NCBI GenBank assembly: GCA_028286365.1
Contig: JAQBRR010000001.1
Location: 434,001-498,000 of the forward strand
Reading direction: 5' to 3'
DNA from: Candidatus Saccharimonadota bacterium
Lineage (GTDB): Bacteria > Patescibacteriota > Saccharimonadia > Saccharimonadales > Saccharimonadaceae
DNA length: 64,000 nucleotides
Made by a program: the position numbers and the translations under genes. The notes under the pieces were generated by a model, which had not been told where the DNA came from, made no database searches, and saw nothing but the letters and a program-made list of their open reading frames with translations. Of the stretch, positions 34,290 to 43,626 are shown one piece after another (within the stretch, counting starts at the first letter, position 1; the number at the start of each line of letters is the position of its first letter).

Positions 34290-35813
34290 ATGGCCCAATT
34301 TTTGCAGCAACTTCTCGAGCTTGATGAACCACTTTTTACGACCGGTATGAATCAGTTAGAAAAAGCGAACGGTCATTCGGGTATCGATACGCGTTTGATT
34401 GCTGATATTACACACAAAGCGCACGAAATTATGCGTCGTCTTGGCCTTGACGTGGCTGATACAAGTGGCGAAGAGCTGTATCATAGCCTCATATCGATTG
34501 TTAAGACCGGGGCAGCAGAGACGATGCTTATTGATGCAGATTACGTTATGTTGCCATTTGACGGAGGTGTTGTATCATTTAATCTGATTGATGCGATTGA
34601 GAATAGCCACCATGAGCTTGCATATGACCTCAAAAGTTCAACACATGGTAAACGAAGTCTTCGCGGTGAAATCGTGGGACGATATTTGACAAATGGATCT
34701 GCCGATAAAACTGTCATGACTGACATTGCGACAGATATTGGGCTCTTACCTGAGTCTGATAAATGGTACAATAATGCTAATACTTATAACACAAAAACTG
34801 AAGGGGCTGATGCTATGAAACCATCCTTACTTGCAATTGGTGATATTTTTACTGATGCATTTATCAAACTTGCTGAACATGAAGCTGCTGTATTTAAAGA
34901 CGAAAATGGTCGGCAGCACCTTATTATGCCGTTCGGCTCCAAACCGCCGTATGAAAGAGTCGATATCATTAAAGCTGTTGGGCCTTCTCCTAATGCTGCC
35001 GTATCAGTCAGTAGATTAGGGCTCAAAGCAGGGCTTATGGCATACCAAGGTGATGACCAAACTGGTAGCGATGCTATTGACTACCTGAAGACCGAGCGTA
35101 TTGATACCAGCACGTTGTCGGTTGAAAAGGGTATACCGTCTAATTATTACTACGTGCTTCGATACGGTGCTGAACGAACAATCCTCGTAAAGAACCAAGA
35201 ATATAGTTACAAGTGGCAAGAACCGACAGACGTTCCCGATTGGATTTATCTGTCGCTTATTAGTGACTTATCATGGCCGCTACACGAAGATCTACTAACG
35301 TATCTCGAAGCGCATCCTGATACTAAACTTGCGTTTCAGCCAGGAACCTTTCATTTTGAGTGGGGCACTGAAAAGTTAGCAAAGGTGTATGCTCGCAGTC
35401 ATATTATTGTCATTAATCGCGAAGAGGCTGTCGATATAACAGGAAAATCATATGATTCAATTCACGATTTGACGGCAGGCTTGCACGAATTAGGTCCCAA
35501 AATCGTTGTTATTACTGATGGTCCGAACGGTTCGTATGCATCATTTGACGGCAAGGTTGTAACTGTACCAAATTACCCTGATCCTGCGCCGCCATATGAT
35601 CGAACTGGCGCTGGTGACGCATTTGCATCAACAATCGTTGCAGCGCTTGCAAGTGGTGAAACGATTGAAACAGCATTATTATGGGCTCCAATCAACAGCA
35701 TGAGTGTTGTTCAAAAACTTGGCGCCCAGGCAGGGTTACTCAGTAAAGATGAAATTAAAGTATGGCTCGACAAAGCGCCCGAAGACTACCAAGTGAAAGA
35801 TTTTGAAGGATGA
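34290..35813 (+). CDS. PfkB-family kinase 2 with unknown N-terminal domain
   Basis: Residues about 175-507 form a PfkB kinase: LAIGDIFTDAFIK, then GPSPNAAVSVSRLGLKAG and DRTGAGDAFASTIVAAL with the catalytic Asp. The first about 170 residues form a separate helical domain (GHSGIDTRLIADITHKAHEIMRR...) that I cannot assign, joined by a polar linker. An internal ATG at about codon 176 marks the domain boundary, but it has no clear ribosome-binding site. Two kinases in tandem, followed by a SLOG protein with a four-base overlap, suggest one pathway. Confidence 0.8.
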   Translation: MAQFLQQLLELDEPLFTTGMNQLEKANGHSGIDTRLIADITHKAHEIMRRLGLDVADTSGEELYHSLISIVKTGAAETMLIDADYVMLPFDGGVVSFNLIDAIENSHHELAYDLKSSTHGKRSLRGEIVGRYLTNGSADKTVMTDIATDIGLLPESDKWYNNANTYNTKTEGADAMKPSLLAIGDIFTDAFIKLAEHEAAVFKDENGRQHLIMPFGSKPPYERVDIIKAVGPSPNAAVSVSRLGLKAGLMAYQGDDQTGSDAIDYLKTERIDTSTLSVEKGIPSNYYYVLRYGAERTILVKNQEYSYKWQEPTDVPDWIYLSLISDLSWPLHEDLLTYLEAHPDTKLAFQPGTFHFEWGTEKLAKVYARSHIIVINREEAVDITGKSYDSIHDLTAGLHELGPKIVVITDGPNGSYASFDGKVVTVPNYPDPAPPYDRTGAGDAFASTIVAALASGETIETALLWAPINSMSVVQKLGAQAGLLSKDEIKVWLDKAPEDYQVKDFEG

Positions 35814-36421
35814 AATATCAGATATGTGTATCCGGTGCCGCTGCAGGCGAGACCGTAGAGGCTGACCATCAACTTGCATTTGACCTAGGCAAGGGGATAG
35901 CGCTTCGCGGTAAAACACTGATAACTGGTGCAACAATTGGACTACCTTGGTACGCGGCCAAGGGTGCATTTAGCGTTCGCGGTAAACATGACGTTGGTGT
36001 CTCGATCGGATTTTCACCAGCTAGCTCGTTCCGAGAACACGTTGTTGTCTATAAATTACCAACGGTTGAATTTGACTACATTAACTTCACGGGCATGGCC
36101 TACGTTGGTCGTGATGTTCACTTGGTGCGCAGTAGTGACGCGGTTATCACAATCGGTGGCCGCATGGGAAGTTTACACGAGCTCGCAACCGCACTTGAAA
36201 GCCATAAAGTATGTGGGGTCCTGATGGGCAGCGGTGGACTCGCAGATTTTATTCCGACACTCTTAGCGAATATTGATTCACCAGGGGCCGACGATGTTAT
36301 TTATGACACCGATCCAGACCGACTACTCGATAAGGTGATTGAAGCCCTCGATAAAAAATATGCCGATTTCAAGCCTACAGGAGACGACAGTCATGTCTCC
36401 GAGAACCGTGCTCGCGGTTAG
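35810..36421 (+). CDS. SLOG/LOG-family nucleotide-binding protein
   Basis: Rossmann-like protein of the "lysine decarboxylase-like" superfamily (203 aa). It starts ICVSGAAAGET and has a Gly-rich stretch ITGATIGLPWYAAKGA. The signature near residues 118-128 is GGRMGSLHELA, corresponding to the PGGxGTxxE phosphate/ribose-binding motif with E124. Members of this fold include cytokinin-type nucleoside-monophosphate phosphoribohydrolases and nucleotide sensors; which applies here is open. Translation is coupled to kinase 2. Confidence 0.8.
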   Translation: MKYQICVSGAAAGETVEADHQLAFDLGKGIALRGKTLITGATIGLPWYAAKGAFSVRGKHDVGVSIGFSPASSFREHVVVYKLPTVEFDYINFTGMAYVGRDVHLVRSSDAVITIGGRMGSLHELATALESHKVCGVLMGSGGLADFIPTLLANIDSPGADDVIYDTDPDRLLDKVIEALDKKYADFKPTGDDSHVSENRARG

Positions 36422-36449
36422 TCACTAGTCACGGTGTTATAGTAGAAGG

Positions 36450-38420
36450 ATGAGCCAAACGTTTCAGTTACATTCCGACTATAAGCCTACAGGTGATCAG
36501 CCAACCGCCATCAAGCAACTAATTGATGGCCTAGATAGTGGTGTGCGTGAACAAACACTTCTTGGTGTAACAGGTAGCGGTAAGACGTTTACGATGGCTA
36601 ATATCATTCAAGACCGTCAGGTTCCGACGTTAGTTCTCGCTCATAATAAAACTCTGGCTGCACAGCTTTATAGCGAATTTAAATCATTTTTTCCTGACAA
36701 TGAAGTTCACTATTTTGTCAGTTACTTCGATTACTATCAGCCAGAGGCTTATATGGCTAGTAGCGACACGTATATCGAAAAAGACAGCAAGATTAATGAT
36801 GAGATTGATCGGCTACGTCATGCGGCTACGACAGCACTCCTGACGCGTCGCGACACGATTATTATTGCCAGTGTGAGTTGTATTTACGGTATTGGTTCAC
36901 CTGAGTCATATGAGTCAATGTCAATCACGATTCATGTTGGTGAGAAACGACAGCAAGACAAGCTCGTTCGACTCTTAACGGACATTCAATATCAGCGTAA
37001 TGATATTGATTTTCATCGTGGTACATTTAGGGTCCGTGGCGACATTGTTGACGTGTATCCCGCTGGCAGTGATGCAGCGTATCGCATTGAGTTCTTCGGA
37101 GATCAGGTTGAGCGCCTAACGAGGATTGATCCACTAACTGGTGAGATCTTAGCTGAGCCAGAAGAAATCAGTATTTTCCCAAGTAGTCACTACGTCACAC
37201 CAAAGGAAAAGTTAGCTGTCGCAATTGAAAAAATAAAAGAAGAATTTGCTGAACGTGTAGCATTTTTTGAAAAGCACGATAAGTTACTTGAAGCGCAACG
37301 TCTCACGCAGCGAACCAAATATGATATTGAAATGCTCGAGGAAACGGGATTTGTTAAAGGTATTGAAAATTACAGTCGGTATCTGACAAATCGTGAACCG
37401 GGTGAGCAACCAGCAACGCTTATGGATTATTTCTCTGATGACTTTTTATTGCTGGTTGACGAAAGTCACATGACACTTCCACAGGTCCGTGGGATGTACA
37501 ATGGTGATCGCGCTCGCAAGGAAGTGTTGGTTGAATATGGCTTTCGCATGCCGTCAGCTCTCGACAACCGACCATTGACTTTTGCAGAATTCGACCGTCA
37601 TATTAACCAAGCAGTCTACGTATCAGCAACTCCTGGTGAATATGAACTTGCACATAGTCCCGAACCCGCACAGCAAGTTATTCGTCCTACTGGACTAATT
37701 GATCCTGTGATTGAAATTCGTCCTACGACTGGTCAAATTGACGATCTTGTCGCTGAAATCCGTGATCGTACGTCGAAAAATCAACGTGTTCTCGTTACAA
37801 CACTTACAAAGCGCATGGCTGAAGATTTGTCGACGTATCTCCAAGAGATTGACATTAAAACAGCGTATATACACAGTGAAGTTGATACGTTAGAACGTGG
37901 AGATATCCTGAAAGACCTACGCATGGGTGTCTACGATGTGCTCGTTGGCATTAATCTGCTCCGTGAAGGGTTGGACCTGCCAGAGGTCAGTATGGTCGCC
38001 ATTATGGATGCCGATAAGGAAGGCTTCCTAAGGAGTGCTAATGCACTAATCCAGACTATTGGTCGTGCAGCTAGGCATCTTGATGGGCGCGTACTACTAT
38101 ACGCAGATCGTACGACAGACTCGATGCGAAAGGCAATTGACGAGACAAACCGCCGTCGTACCATTCAACAGGCGTATAACGAAAAGCACAATATCACACC
38201 TGAAAGTATTGCAAAAGAAATTGACGAGGGACTGCGTTCGTTAATCCCAAAGAAGGAAGACGATTCCAAGAAACTGAATCTCAAGAAAATTCCCAAAGAT
38301 GAATATCCAGCACTCATCAAAGAGCTTAGCGGACAAATGGATCTTGCAAGTGCAAATCTTGAATTTGAAAAAGCAGCAGATTTGCGTGATTTAATCGCTG
38401 ACATCCGACAAAAGATGTAA
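36450..38420 (+). CDS. uvrB: excinuclease ABC subunit B
   Basis: Damage-verifying helicase-like subunit of nucleotide excision repair. Walker A is GVTGSGKT (about residues 39-46), and the beta-hairpin region [10 protein letters not shown] follows at about 92-101. DEAD-like DESH is seen in [12 protein letters not shown]. Later helicase motifs ([23 protein letters not shown]) and a C-terminal UVR domain (about 620-656) that contacts UvrC complete it. The length of 656 aa is normal. TATAGT (36438-36443) is six bases before the ATG. Confidence 0.97.
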   Translation: MSQTFQLHSDYKPTGDQPTAIKQLIDGLDSGVREQTLLGVTGSGKTFTMANIIQDRQVPTLVLAHNKTLAAQLYSEFKSFFPDNEVHYFVSYFDYYQPEAYMASSDTYIEKDSKINDEIDRLRHAATTALLTRRDTIIIASVSCIYGIGSPESYESMSITIHVGEKRQQDKLVRLLTDIQYQRNDIDFHRGTFRVRGDIVDVYPAGSDAAYRIEFFGDQVERLTRIDPLTGEILAEPEEISIFPSSHYVTPKEKLAVAIEKIKEEFAERVAFFEKHDKLLEAQRLTQRTKYDIEMLEETGFVKGIENYSRYLTNREPGEQPATLMDYFSDDFLLLVDESHMTLPQVRGMYNGDRARKEVLVEYGFRMPSALDNRPLTFAEFDRHINQAVYVSATPGEYELAHSPEPAQQVIRPTGLIDPVIEIRPTTGQIDDLVAEIRDRTSKNQRVLVTTLTKRMAEDLSTYLQEIDIKTAYIHSEVDTLERGDILKDLRMGVYDVLVGINLLREGLDLPEVSMVAIMDADKEGFLRSANALIQTIGRAARHLDGRVLLYADRTTDSMRKAIDETNRRRTIQQAYNEKHNITPESIAKEIDEGLRSLIPKKEDDSKKLNLKKIPKDEYPALIKELSGQMDLASANLEFEKAADLRDLIADIRQKM

Positions 38421-38453
38421 CAAACATCCCGCTTATGCTACGCTAGCTGTAGT

Positions 38454-40001
38454 ATGAAACAGCCTATTCCGCATGGCCATATAACCAAAAAACTTCGACG
38501 CAGCCTGCTGATTATTATTGGATTCGGACTCATTATGGCCGGACTACTTGGTGTGACGATTGGACTCGTTAATTACAATATTGTTCAAACGGCGGCTCGG
38601 AGCAAGCAAATCGCAGATAATAATCTAAAGATTTTACTGCAGTCTCAACAGAAGTTTTCTTTACCAGAAAATACTTCCTATACACCAACGACGCTTGACC
38701 AGGCAACACTTGTGAATGTTATTGCGAAGAACCAGCCATCAGTTGTACGAATTGCGACGATGTACTGTGCAGATATTACTCTCAGCTCGGCTCAGGCAAC
38801 GGTCAATTTTGCAGATACTTGTTCAGGTAAGGTGGGGAGTGGGTCATTCATCTCAAGTGATGGCTATATTGCGACAAGTGGCCACGTCGTCAGCACGACG
38901 ACTGCGACTGCCTTAGTAAACTCTTTCACAACGACCGACCTAGTGAATCGTTATCTGGACTATTTGGTTGCATCGCGATTACTTACTTATAATGAGGCGA
39001 CGATAATTAAATCTGGCGTCGCAAAAAATAATGTTGACGCTCAGGCTGCGCTGCTGGCTACAGCGGATACGATTCCTGATGCTCAGATTCATGCGGGCAA
39101 TGTTACAAGTGAATATGCGATTCAGTTATCAAATGTGCCTATTGCGATTGATAAGTCTCACAATCGCCTAACATTTGAATATAATGACACGGTCATAAAG
39201 GCTAGTTTCGTTGACCAAGATTTTAATCAAGTGACATCTGATCAGGCAATCTCCGCTTCGGGCCAGTTTACGAGTTCTGACGTGGCCTTATTAAAAGCCG
39301 TTGGGTCTTTTCCATATATAACGCTTGGCAGCCTTGATGGTGTCAAAATCGGAGACCAACTAACCGCAATTGGTTTCCCCTCTGCAATTGATGGCGTGAA
39401 TAGCGCACTGACCCAGACTGTACCGAGTATTACGCAGGGAAAGGTAAAGGATATTAGTTATGACTCAGCGACTAAGGCTCGTAGGATACTCAATACGAGT
39501 GTTCCGATTGGGCAGGGCAACAGCGGCGGTCCAGCCTTAAATAATGCAGGTGAGGAGATTGGCCTTAATACCTATAGTATTATCGAATGTCCAGATCTAA
39601 AGTGTTACGGTGACGGGCAAGTACGTGACATTGCGGATCTAAAGGCGCTACTAGTCAAAAATAACATTGCGCTAAGAAGCGGTGGTGTTATCGATAACTG
39701 GACTAAGGCATTAAACGCCTACACGAAGGGTAACTATGCTGAGGCGCTCACATATTTAACGAAGGTTCAGTCTGAATATCCTGCAAATTATCTCGTCGCT
39801 CCACTCCTTAATATTGCCGAACAACAAGTCGGAAGCGTGACCGATACTTCGACGTCATATCAAGCGCAGGGACTCGTCACGATTATACTTATTGTTCTGG
39901 CTGTAGCAATTGTGGCGGTTGCAATCATCCTTACCGGTCTCATTATTATCTTTACGGCCAAGTATCGTCTCACTATACGAAGAGCCAATCGCAAGCACTA
40001 G
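38454..40001 (+). CDS. membrane-bound trypsin-like serine protease
   Basis: Helices near residues 18-40 and 473-503 place the central domain outside the membrane. The catalytic triad reads His144 (ATSGHVV), Asp276 (SSDVALLK) and Ser357 (GQGNSGGPAL), as in DegP/HtrA-type proteases, but no PDZ domain follows. About 130 residues separate His and Asp, so an insertion is present. Paired cysteines (105/123 and CPDLKC) suggest disulfides. A tetratricopeptide-like stretch (about 420-460) lies before the last helix. TACGCT is nine bases before the ATG. Confidence 0.88.
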   Translation: MKQPIPHGHITKKLRRSLLIIIGFGLIMAGLLGVTIGLVNYNIVQTAARSKQIADNNLKILLQSQQKFSLPENTSYTPTTLDQATLVNVIAKNQPSVVRIATMYCADITLSSAQATVNFADTCSGKVGSGSFISSDGYIATSGHVVSTTTATALVNSFTTTDLVNRYLDYLVASRLLTYNEATIIKSGVAKNNVDAQAALLATADTIPDAQIHAGNVTSEYAIQLSNVPIAIDKSHNRLTFEYNDTVIKASFVDQDFNQVTSDQAISASGQFTSSDVALLKAVGSFPYITLGSLDGVKIGDQLTAIGFPSAIDGVNSALTQTVPSITQGKVKDISYDSATKARRILNTSVPIGQGNSGGPALNNAGEEIGLNTYSIIECPDLKCYGDGQVRDIADLKALLVKNNIALRSGGVIDNWTKALNAYTKGNYAEALTYLTKVQSEYPANYLVAPLLNIAEQQVGSVTDTSTSYQAQGLVTIILIVLAVAIVAVAIILTGLIIIFTAKYRLTIRRANRKH

Positions 40002-40011
40002 ATACTTCTGC

Positions 40012-40053
40012 CGGGTGCTGCCCAACCGAATGTCACCCGTTGGTATGCTTTTT
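40012..40053 (+). terminator. possible terminator after the protease gene
   Basis: CGGGTG (40012-40017) pairs with CACCCG (40034-40039); the T-run comes only about ten bases later, so this is a weak candidate. Confidence 0.35.
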
Positions 40054-40069
40054 AATGTGCTTACGCTAC

Positions 40070-40098
40070 TTGCAAAAAGATAAATACTGTGCTATTAT
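40070..40098 (+). promoter_or_regulatory. helicase promoter and long leader
   Basis: TTGCAA (40070-40075), a 17-base spacer and TATTAT (40093-40098). The predicted transcript starts near 40105, giving a leader of about 130 bases before the DEAD-box gene, the longest I see in the window. Such leaders often carry cold-shock or autoregulatory structure; none is recognisable here beyond an AGAAAGG ribosome-binding site. Confidence 0.65.
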
Positions 40099-40236
40099 GA
40101 AGTTATTGCATTCAATGAATGTCGAGCCTCTTTCCTATATTACGTATAGACGAAATATCATCTCGCTGTTCTCCGCCCTTTTCTTGTGGCGCTAAGACTG
40201 CAAAACAGCAAATAATTACAGAAAGGCTATTTCAAT

Positions 40237-41463
40237 ATGGCATATCAACAACGCCGCTTCGGCGGTTCTAACAACTCTCGTCCCGGTGGAAGCCGTGGCG
40301 GTTCATTCGGTGGCCCTCGCCGTGGTGGCTCTAAAGGCCCTACGAAGAAATTCATCCACCCAAGCAAATTCATCAACAAAGCAGTCGCTAAGTCTGATGA
40401 AGTTGTCTACGAATCAAAGCATAAATTTGCTGACTTCGCATTCAACCAACAACTACACGACAACATTACCAAAAAAGGTTATGAGATCCCTAGTGCGATC
40501 CAGGACCAAGCAATTCCTTCAATCCTTGAAGGCAAAGACCTTATTGGTCTCGCTAACACTGGTACTGGTAAGACAGCAGCATTCTTATTGCCTGTTATCG
40601 AACGTGAAACAGGTACGCATACATCACCAACAGTGCTGATTATTGCTCCTACTCGCGAACTTGCACAGCAAATCGACGAACAGTTCCGTGAGTTTGCTCA
40701 TGGCCTTAATCTCTTCTCGGCATTAATTGTTGGTGGCGTAAGTGTTGATCGTCAAATGCGTGATCTTAAGCGTCGTCCTCAGTTCATTATTGGTACCCCT
40801 GGTCGCCTCAAGGATCTTATTAACCGTCGCTTGATCCCACTTGATCGTATGACGACTCTCGTACTCGACGAAGCTGATCGCATGCTCGACATGGGATTTC
40901 TGCCTGACATCCGTGCCATTGTTGGTGGTATGCCAGTTGAACGTCAGACACTATTCTTTAGTGCGACGATTACTCCTGAGATTCAAGCACTCGTTAACAC
41001 GTTCCTACGAGATCCAATTACGGTCTCTGTCCGTACGAGTGAAACAAGCGAACATGTGGAGCAGACGGTTATCGAAGCTCGTGACAAAGCACATAAGGTT
41101 GAAATCCTTACAGAGATGCTTAAGGGTGCAGAATACGACAAGGTACTTGTCTTTGGTGAGACGAAGTTCGGCGTACAACGCCTAAGTGATCACCTGGATA
41201 ACAGCGGTATTCCATCTGTTGCGATTCACGGTAACAAGAATCAATCACAACGCCAACGTGCACTCAAACAGTTCAAAGATGAACGAGTTCGTGTCATGGT
41301 TGCGACTGACGTTGCTGCTCGTGGGCTCGACATTCCGAATGTCTCTCATGTGATTAACTTTGACACTCCTCAGAACTACGAAGACTACATTCACCGAATT
41401 GGTCGAACGGGTCGTGCGGGTGCAAGTGGTAAAGCTCATACCTTTATCGATATCCAACGATAA
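40237..41463 (+). CDS. DEAD-box RNA helicase with N-terminal RGG-like region
   Basis: ATP-dependent RNA helicase, 408 aa. Residues 1-35 are rich in Gly and Arg (GGSRGGSFGGPRRGG), an RNA-binding type sequence that is usually at the C-terminus in bacterial homologues. Core motifs in order: Q motif (about 88-96), ANTGTGKT (I), PTRELAQQ (Ia), TPGR, VLDEADRMLDMG (II), SAT (III), and HRIGRTGRAG (VI). The protein ends directly after the helicase core, without a C-terminal extension. Long leader upstream and strong terminator downstream make it monocistronic. Confidence 0.95.
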   Translation: MAYQQRRFGGSNNSRPGGSRGGSFGGPRRGGSKGPTKKFIHPSKFINKAVAKSDEVVYESKHKFADFAFNQQLHDNITKKGYEIPSAIQDQAIPSILEGKDLIGLANTGTGKTAAFLLPVIERETGTHTSPTVLIIAPTRELAQQIDEQFREFAHGLNLFSALIVGGVSVDRQMRDLKRRPQFIIGTPGRLKDLINRRLIPLDRMTTLVLDEADRMLDMGFLPDIRAIVGGMPVERQTLFFSATITPEIQALVNTFLRDPITVSVRTSETSEHVEQTVIEARDKAHKVEILTEMLKGAEYDKVLVFGETKFGVQRLSDHLDNSGIPSVAIHGNKNQSQRQRALKQFKDERVRVMVATDVAARGLDIPNVSHVINFDTPQNYEDYIHRIGRTGRAGASGKAHTFIDIQR

Positions 41464-41481
41464 TATATCGTCATGCGAACA

Positions 41482-41516
41482 AACATAGCTCCATATCTTG
41501 GGGCTATGTTTTCGTT
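41482..41516 (+). terminator. helicase-gene terminator
   Basis: AACATAGCTCC (41482-41492) pairs with GGGGCTATGTT (41500-41510, one G-U pair), followed by TTCGTTT. Confidence 0.75.
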
Positions 41517-41541
41517 TAGGGGTTGGGGTATAATAGACTAT

Positions 41542-41832
41542 ATGACACAAATATCTCGTGATGATGTGCAACACCTCGCACAGCTTAGCGCCTTGCAGCT
41601 TAGTGATGATGAAATCGATAACATGCAGACTGATATCGGTAATATCTTGGAGTACGTTAATCAATTGTCTGAGCTTGATACGAGTGGCGTAGAGCCGACC
41701 TATCAATTAACAGATCTAGAAAACGTTTGGCGAGCTGATGTTGTTGATGACTACGGTATTAACCGCGATGATCTGATTGCACTTGCACCAGACTCAGACA
41801 AGAACCAGATAAAGGTACCAAAGGTATTATAA
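41542..41832 (+). CDS. gatC: Asp/Glu-tRNA amidotransferase, subunit C
   Basis: Small scaffold subunit (96 aa) of GatCAB, which converts Glu-tRNA-Gln or Asp-tRNA-Asn to the amide form. ISRDDVQHLAQLSALQLSDDEI and ILEYVNQLSELDTSGVEPT are characteristic. I chose ATG 41542, seven bases after TATAAT (41529-41534); a longer in-frame start at 41473 would cover the preceding terminator. The stop abuts the gatA start codon. Confidence 0.94.
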   Translation: MTQISRDDVQHLAQLSALQLSDDEIDNMQTDIGNILEYVNQLSELDTSGVEPTYQLTDLENVWRADVVDDYGINRDDLIALAPDSDKNQIKVPKVL

Positions 41833-43206
41833 ATGAGTAAAATCGCAGATTTTATTGGTAAAAGTGCTCGTCAGAATGTTGTTGATGCGCTGAAGCGTGC
41901 CAAGGAGAATGAGCAGTATCATGCACTGCTTAATTTGACTGAAGAGCGGGCTCTCGAGCGTGCCGATGCCGTCGATCGCGGCGAAATCACCGGACGACTC
42001 GCGGGTGTACCGTTTGTCGTGAAGGATAACTTTCTCGCGTACGGTGCGCCAACAACAGCCGCGAGTAAGATCCTAGAAAATTTTAATGCACCGCTTCAGG
42101 CAACAGCTGTTGAAAAACTCGAAGCTGAAGGTGCGATCTGCATTGGGAAAGCCAACCTAGATGCCTTTGCACACGGTGGAAGTACGGAAAATTCCGCCTT
42201 TGGACCTAGCCTAAATGCCTACGACAAAACGCGTGTTGCCGGCGGCAGTAGTGGTGGATCAGCTGTTGTAACGGCACTCGATATCGTGCCGTTTGCACTC
42301 GGTAGTGATACAGGTGGGTCAATTCGTGAACCAGCTAGCTTCAATGGAGTTGTTGGTATTAAGCCTACCTACGGTACCGTCAGTCGTTATGGGGTTGTTG
42401 CAATGGCGAGTAGCACTGATGTCATCGGTAGCTTTACAACCAACGTTGCTGACGGTGAACTTGTCATGGATATTATAGCTGGACTTGATCGTAAGGATAT
42501 GACAACGCTTCCAGACTTCTTTAAGCCAATTGATACGGCGAAAAAAGGTCAAAAAATTGGTTTGATTAAAGAATTTATGACAGATGGTGTCGACGATGAA
42601 GTATTGGCTCGAACGAACGAATATGTCGAGAAACTACGGGCTGCAGGACACACAGTTGAAGAGGTAAGTTTGCCAATCGTGGCCCACACACTCGCGATGT
42701 ATTACATCATTGTGCCAGCTGAACTCAGTAGTAATCTTGCTCGATATGATGGTATTCGTTATGGTCATCGAGCAGAGGGCGTTAAAACGCTTGCAGAGCT
42801 GTACGGTCGTAGTCGTGATGAAGGCTTTGTAACTGAGAATAAACGTCGAATTATGATTGGAAGTTATGTACTTTCGAGCGGATTTTTTGATGCCTATTAT
42901 TTGCAAGCCCAAAAAGCGAGGACACTACTAATTAACGATCTTAATAAACTATTTGAAACGTATGACGTCCTTATGGGTCCAACTGTTCCAACGCCAGCAT
43001 TTAAACTTGGTGAGAATACAGGGGATCCAATTAAGATGTACCTCGCCGATATTATGACGGTGCCAGCATCACTTGCGGGAATCCCAGCACTTAGCGTACC
43101 GGCGGGCAAAAGCGCATCAGGTCTACCGATTGGTGTGCAACTGATGGCGCCTCGTCGTAGTGACGCTCAGTTATTTGCTCTAGCTCGTTCAATGGAGGAG
43201 GCGTAA
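41833..43206 (+). CDS. gatA: Asp/Glu-tRNA amidotransferase, subunit A
   Basis: Amidase-signature subunit that releases ammonia from glutamine. The catalytic Lys is in PFVVKDN (about residues 61-67). The Ser-cisSer-Lys site includes GGSSGGSAV (about 137-145) and GSDTGGSIREPAS (about 157-169). The length of 457 aa is slightly shorter than average but complete. Start abuts gatC, and the stop overlaps the next start codon by one base, so translation is coupled. Confidence 0.96.
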   Translation: MSKIADFIGKSARQNVVDALKRAKENEQYHALLNLTEERALERADAVDRGEITGRLAGVPFVVKDNFLAYGAPTTAASKILENFNAPLQATAVEKLEAEGAICIGKANLDAFAHGGSTENSAFGPSLNAYDKTRVAGGSSGGSAVVTALDIVPFALGSDTGGSIREPASFNGVVGIKPTYGTVSRYGVVAMASSTDVIGSFTTNVADGELVMDIIAGLDRKDMTTLPDFFKPIDTAKKGQKIGLIKEFMTDGVDDEVLARTNEYVEKLRAAGHTVEEVSLPIVAHTLAMYYIIVPAELSSNLARYDGIRYGHRAEGVKTLAELYGRSRDEGFVTENKRRIMIGSYVLSSGFFDAYYLQAQKARTLLINDLNKLFETYDVLMGPTVPTPAFKLGENTGDPIKMYLADIMTVPASLAGIPALSVPAGKSASGLPIGVQLMAPRRSDAQLFALARSMEEA

Positions 43207-43625
43207 TGGATCAAACTATTATATTTATGTTTGCAGCGATCATTATCGTTGGTGCGCTATTATTTGCATTCATTGGATTTACGAGGAAAGGTCCGAAGCG
43301 CCTTGACGTTGATCACTATCAGAAAAAGTGGCTGGCTATTGAACAACAACTTAAAAAGGATGAAGTAGCCAGCTATTCTCTATCTGTTTTAAATGCCGAT
43401 AAGCTACTTGACCAAGCGCTCAAGGACAAGGGCTTAAAAGGGGAAACGATGGGCGAACGTCTCAAAAATGCAAAGAGCTTATTTAGTGAGCGTGACCACG
43501 TTTGGTCGGCACACAAGCTTCGTAATCGCATTGCGCACGAATCTGACGTGAACGTTACATATAACGCGGCGCGCTACGCAATCGGTGATTTTAAACGAGC
43601 GCTAAAAGACGTAGGAGCAATATAA
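43206..43625 (+). CDS. membrane-anchored HEPN-like protein inside the gat operon
   Basis: One N-terminal helix (about residues 5-27) is followed by a soluble helical domain of about 110 residues. It contains KLRNRIAHE (104-112): Arg106-x4-His111 matches the R-x4-6-H motif of HEPN domains, which often have RNase activity or bind nucleotides. No partner nucleotidyltransferase is nearby, so a toxin role is not indicated. It overlaps gatA by one base and sits one base before gatB. The family is inferred from one motif and helical pattern. Confidence 0.6.
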   Translation: MDQTIIFMFAAIIIVGALLFAFIGFTRKGPKRLDVDHYQKKWLAIEQQLKKDEVASYSLSVLNADKLLDQALKDKGLKGETMGERLKNAKSLFSERDHVWSAHKLRNRIAHESDVNVTYNAARYAIGDFKRALKDVGAI

Positions 43626-43626
43626 G

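Noticed and set aside
35810..36421. Lysine decarboxylase.
   Set aside because: The name comes from old annotation of this fold. The GGRMGSLHE motif fits a SLOG nucleotide-binding protein, not a PLP enzyme.
43206..43625. HEPN-MNT toxin-antitoxin pair.
   Set aside because: No nucleotidyltransferase gene is adjacent, and the protein is membrane-anchored and embedded in a housekeeping operon.
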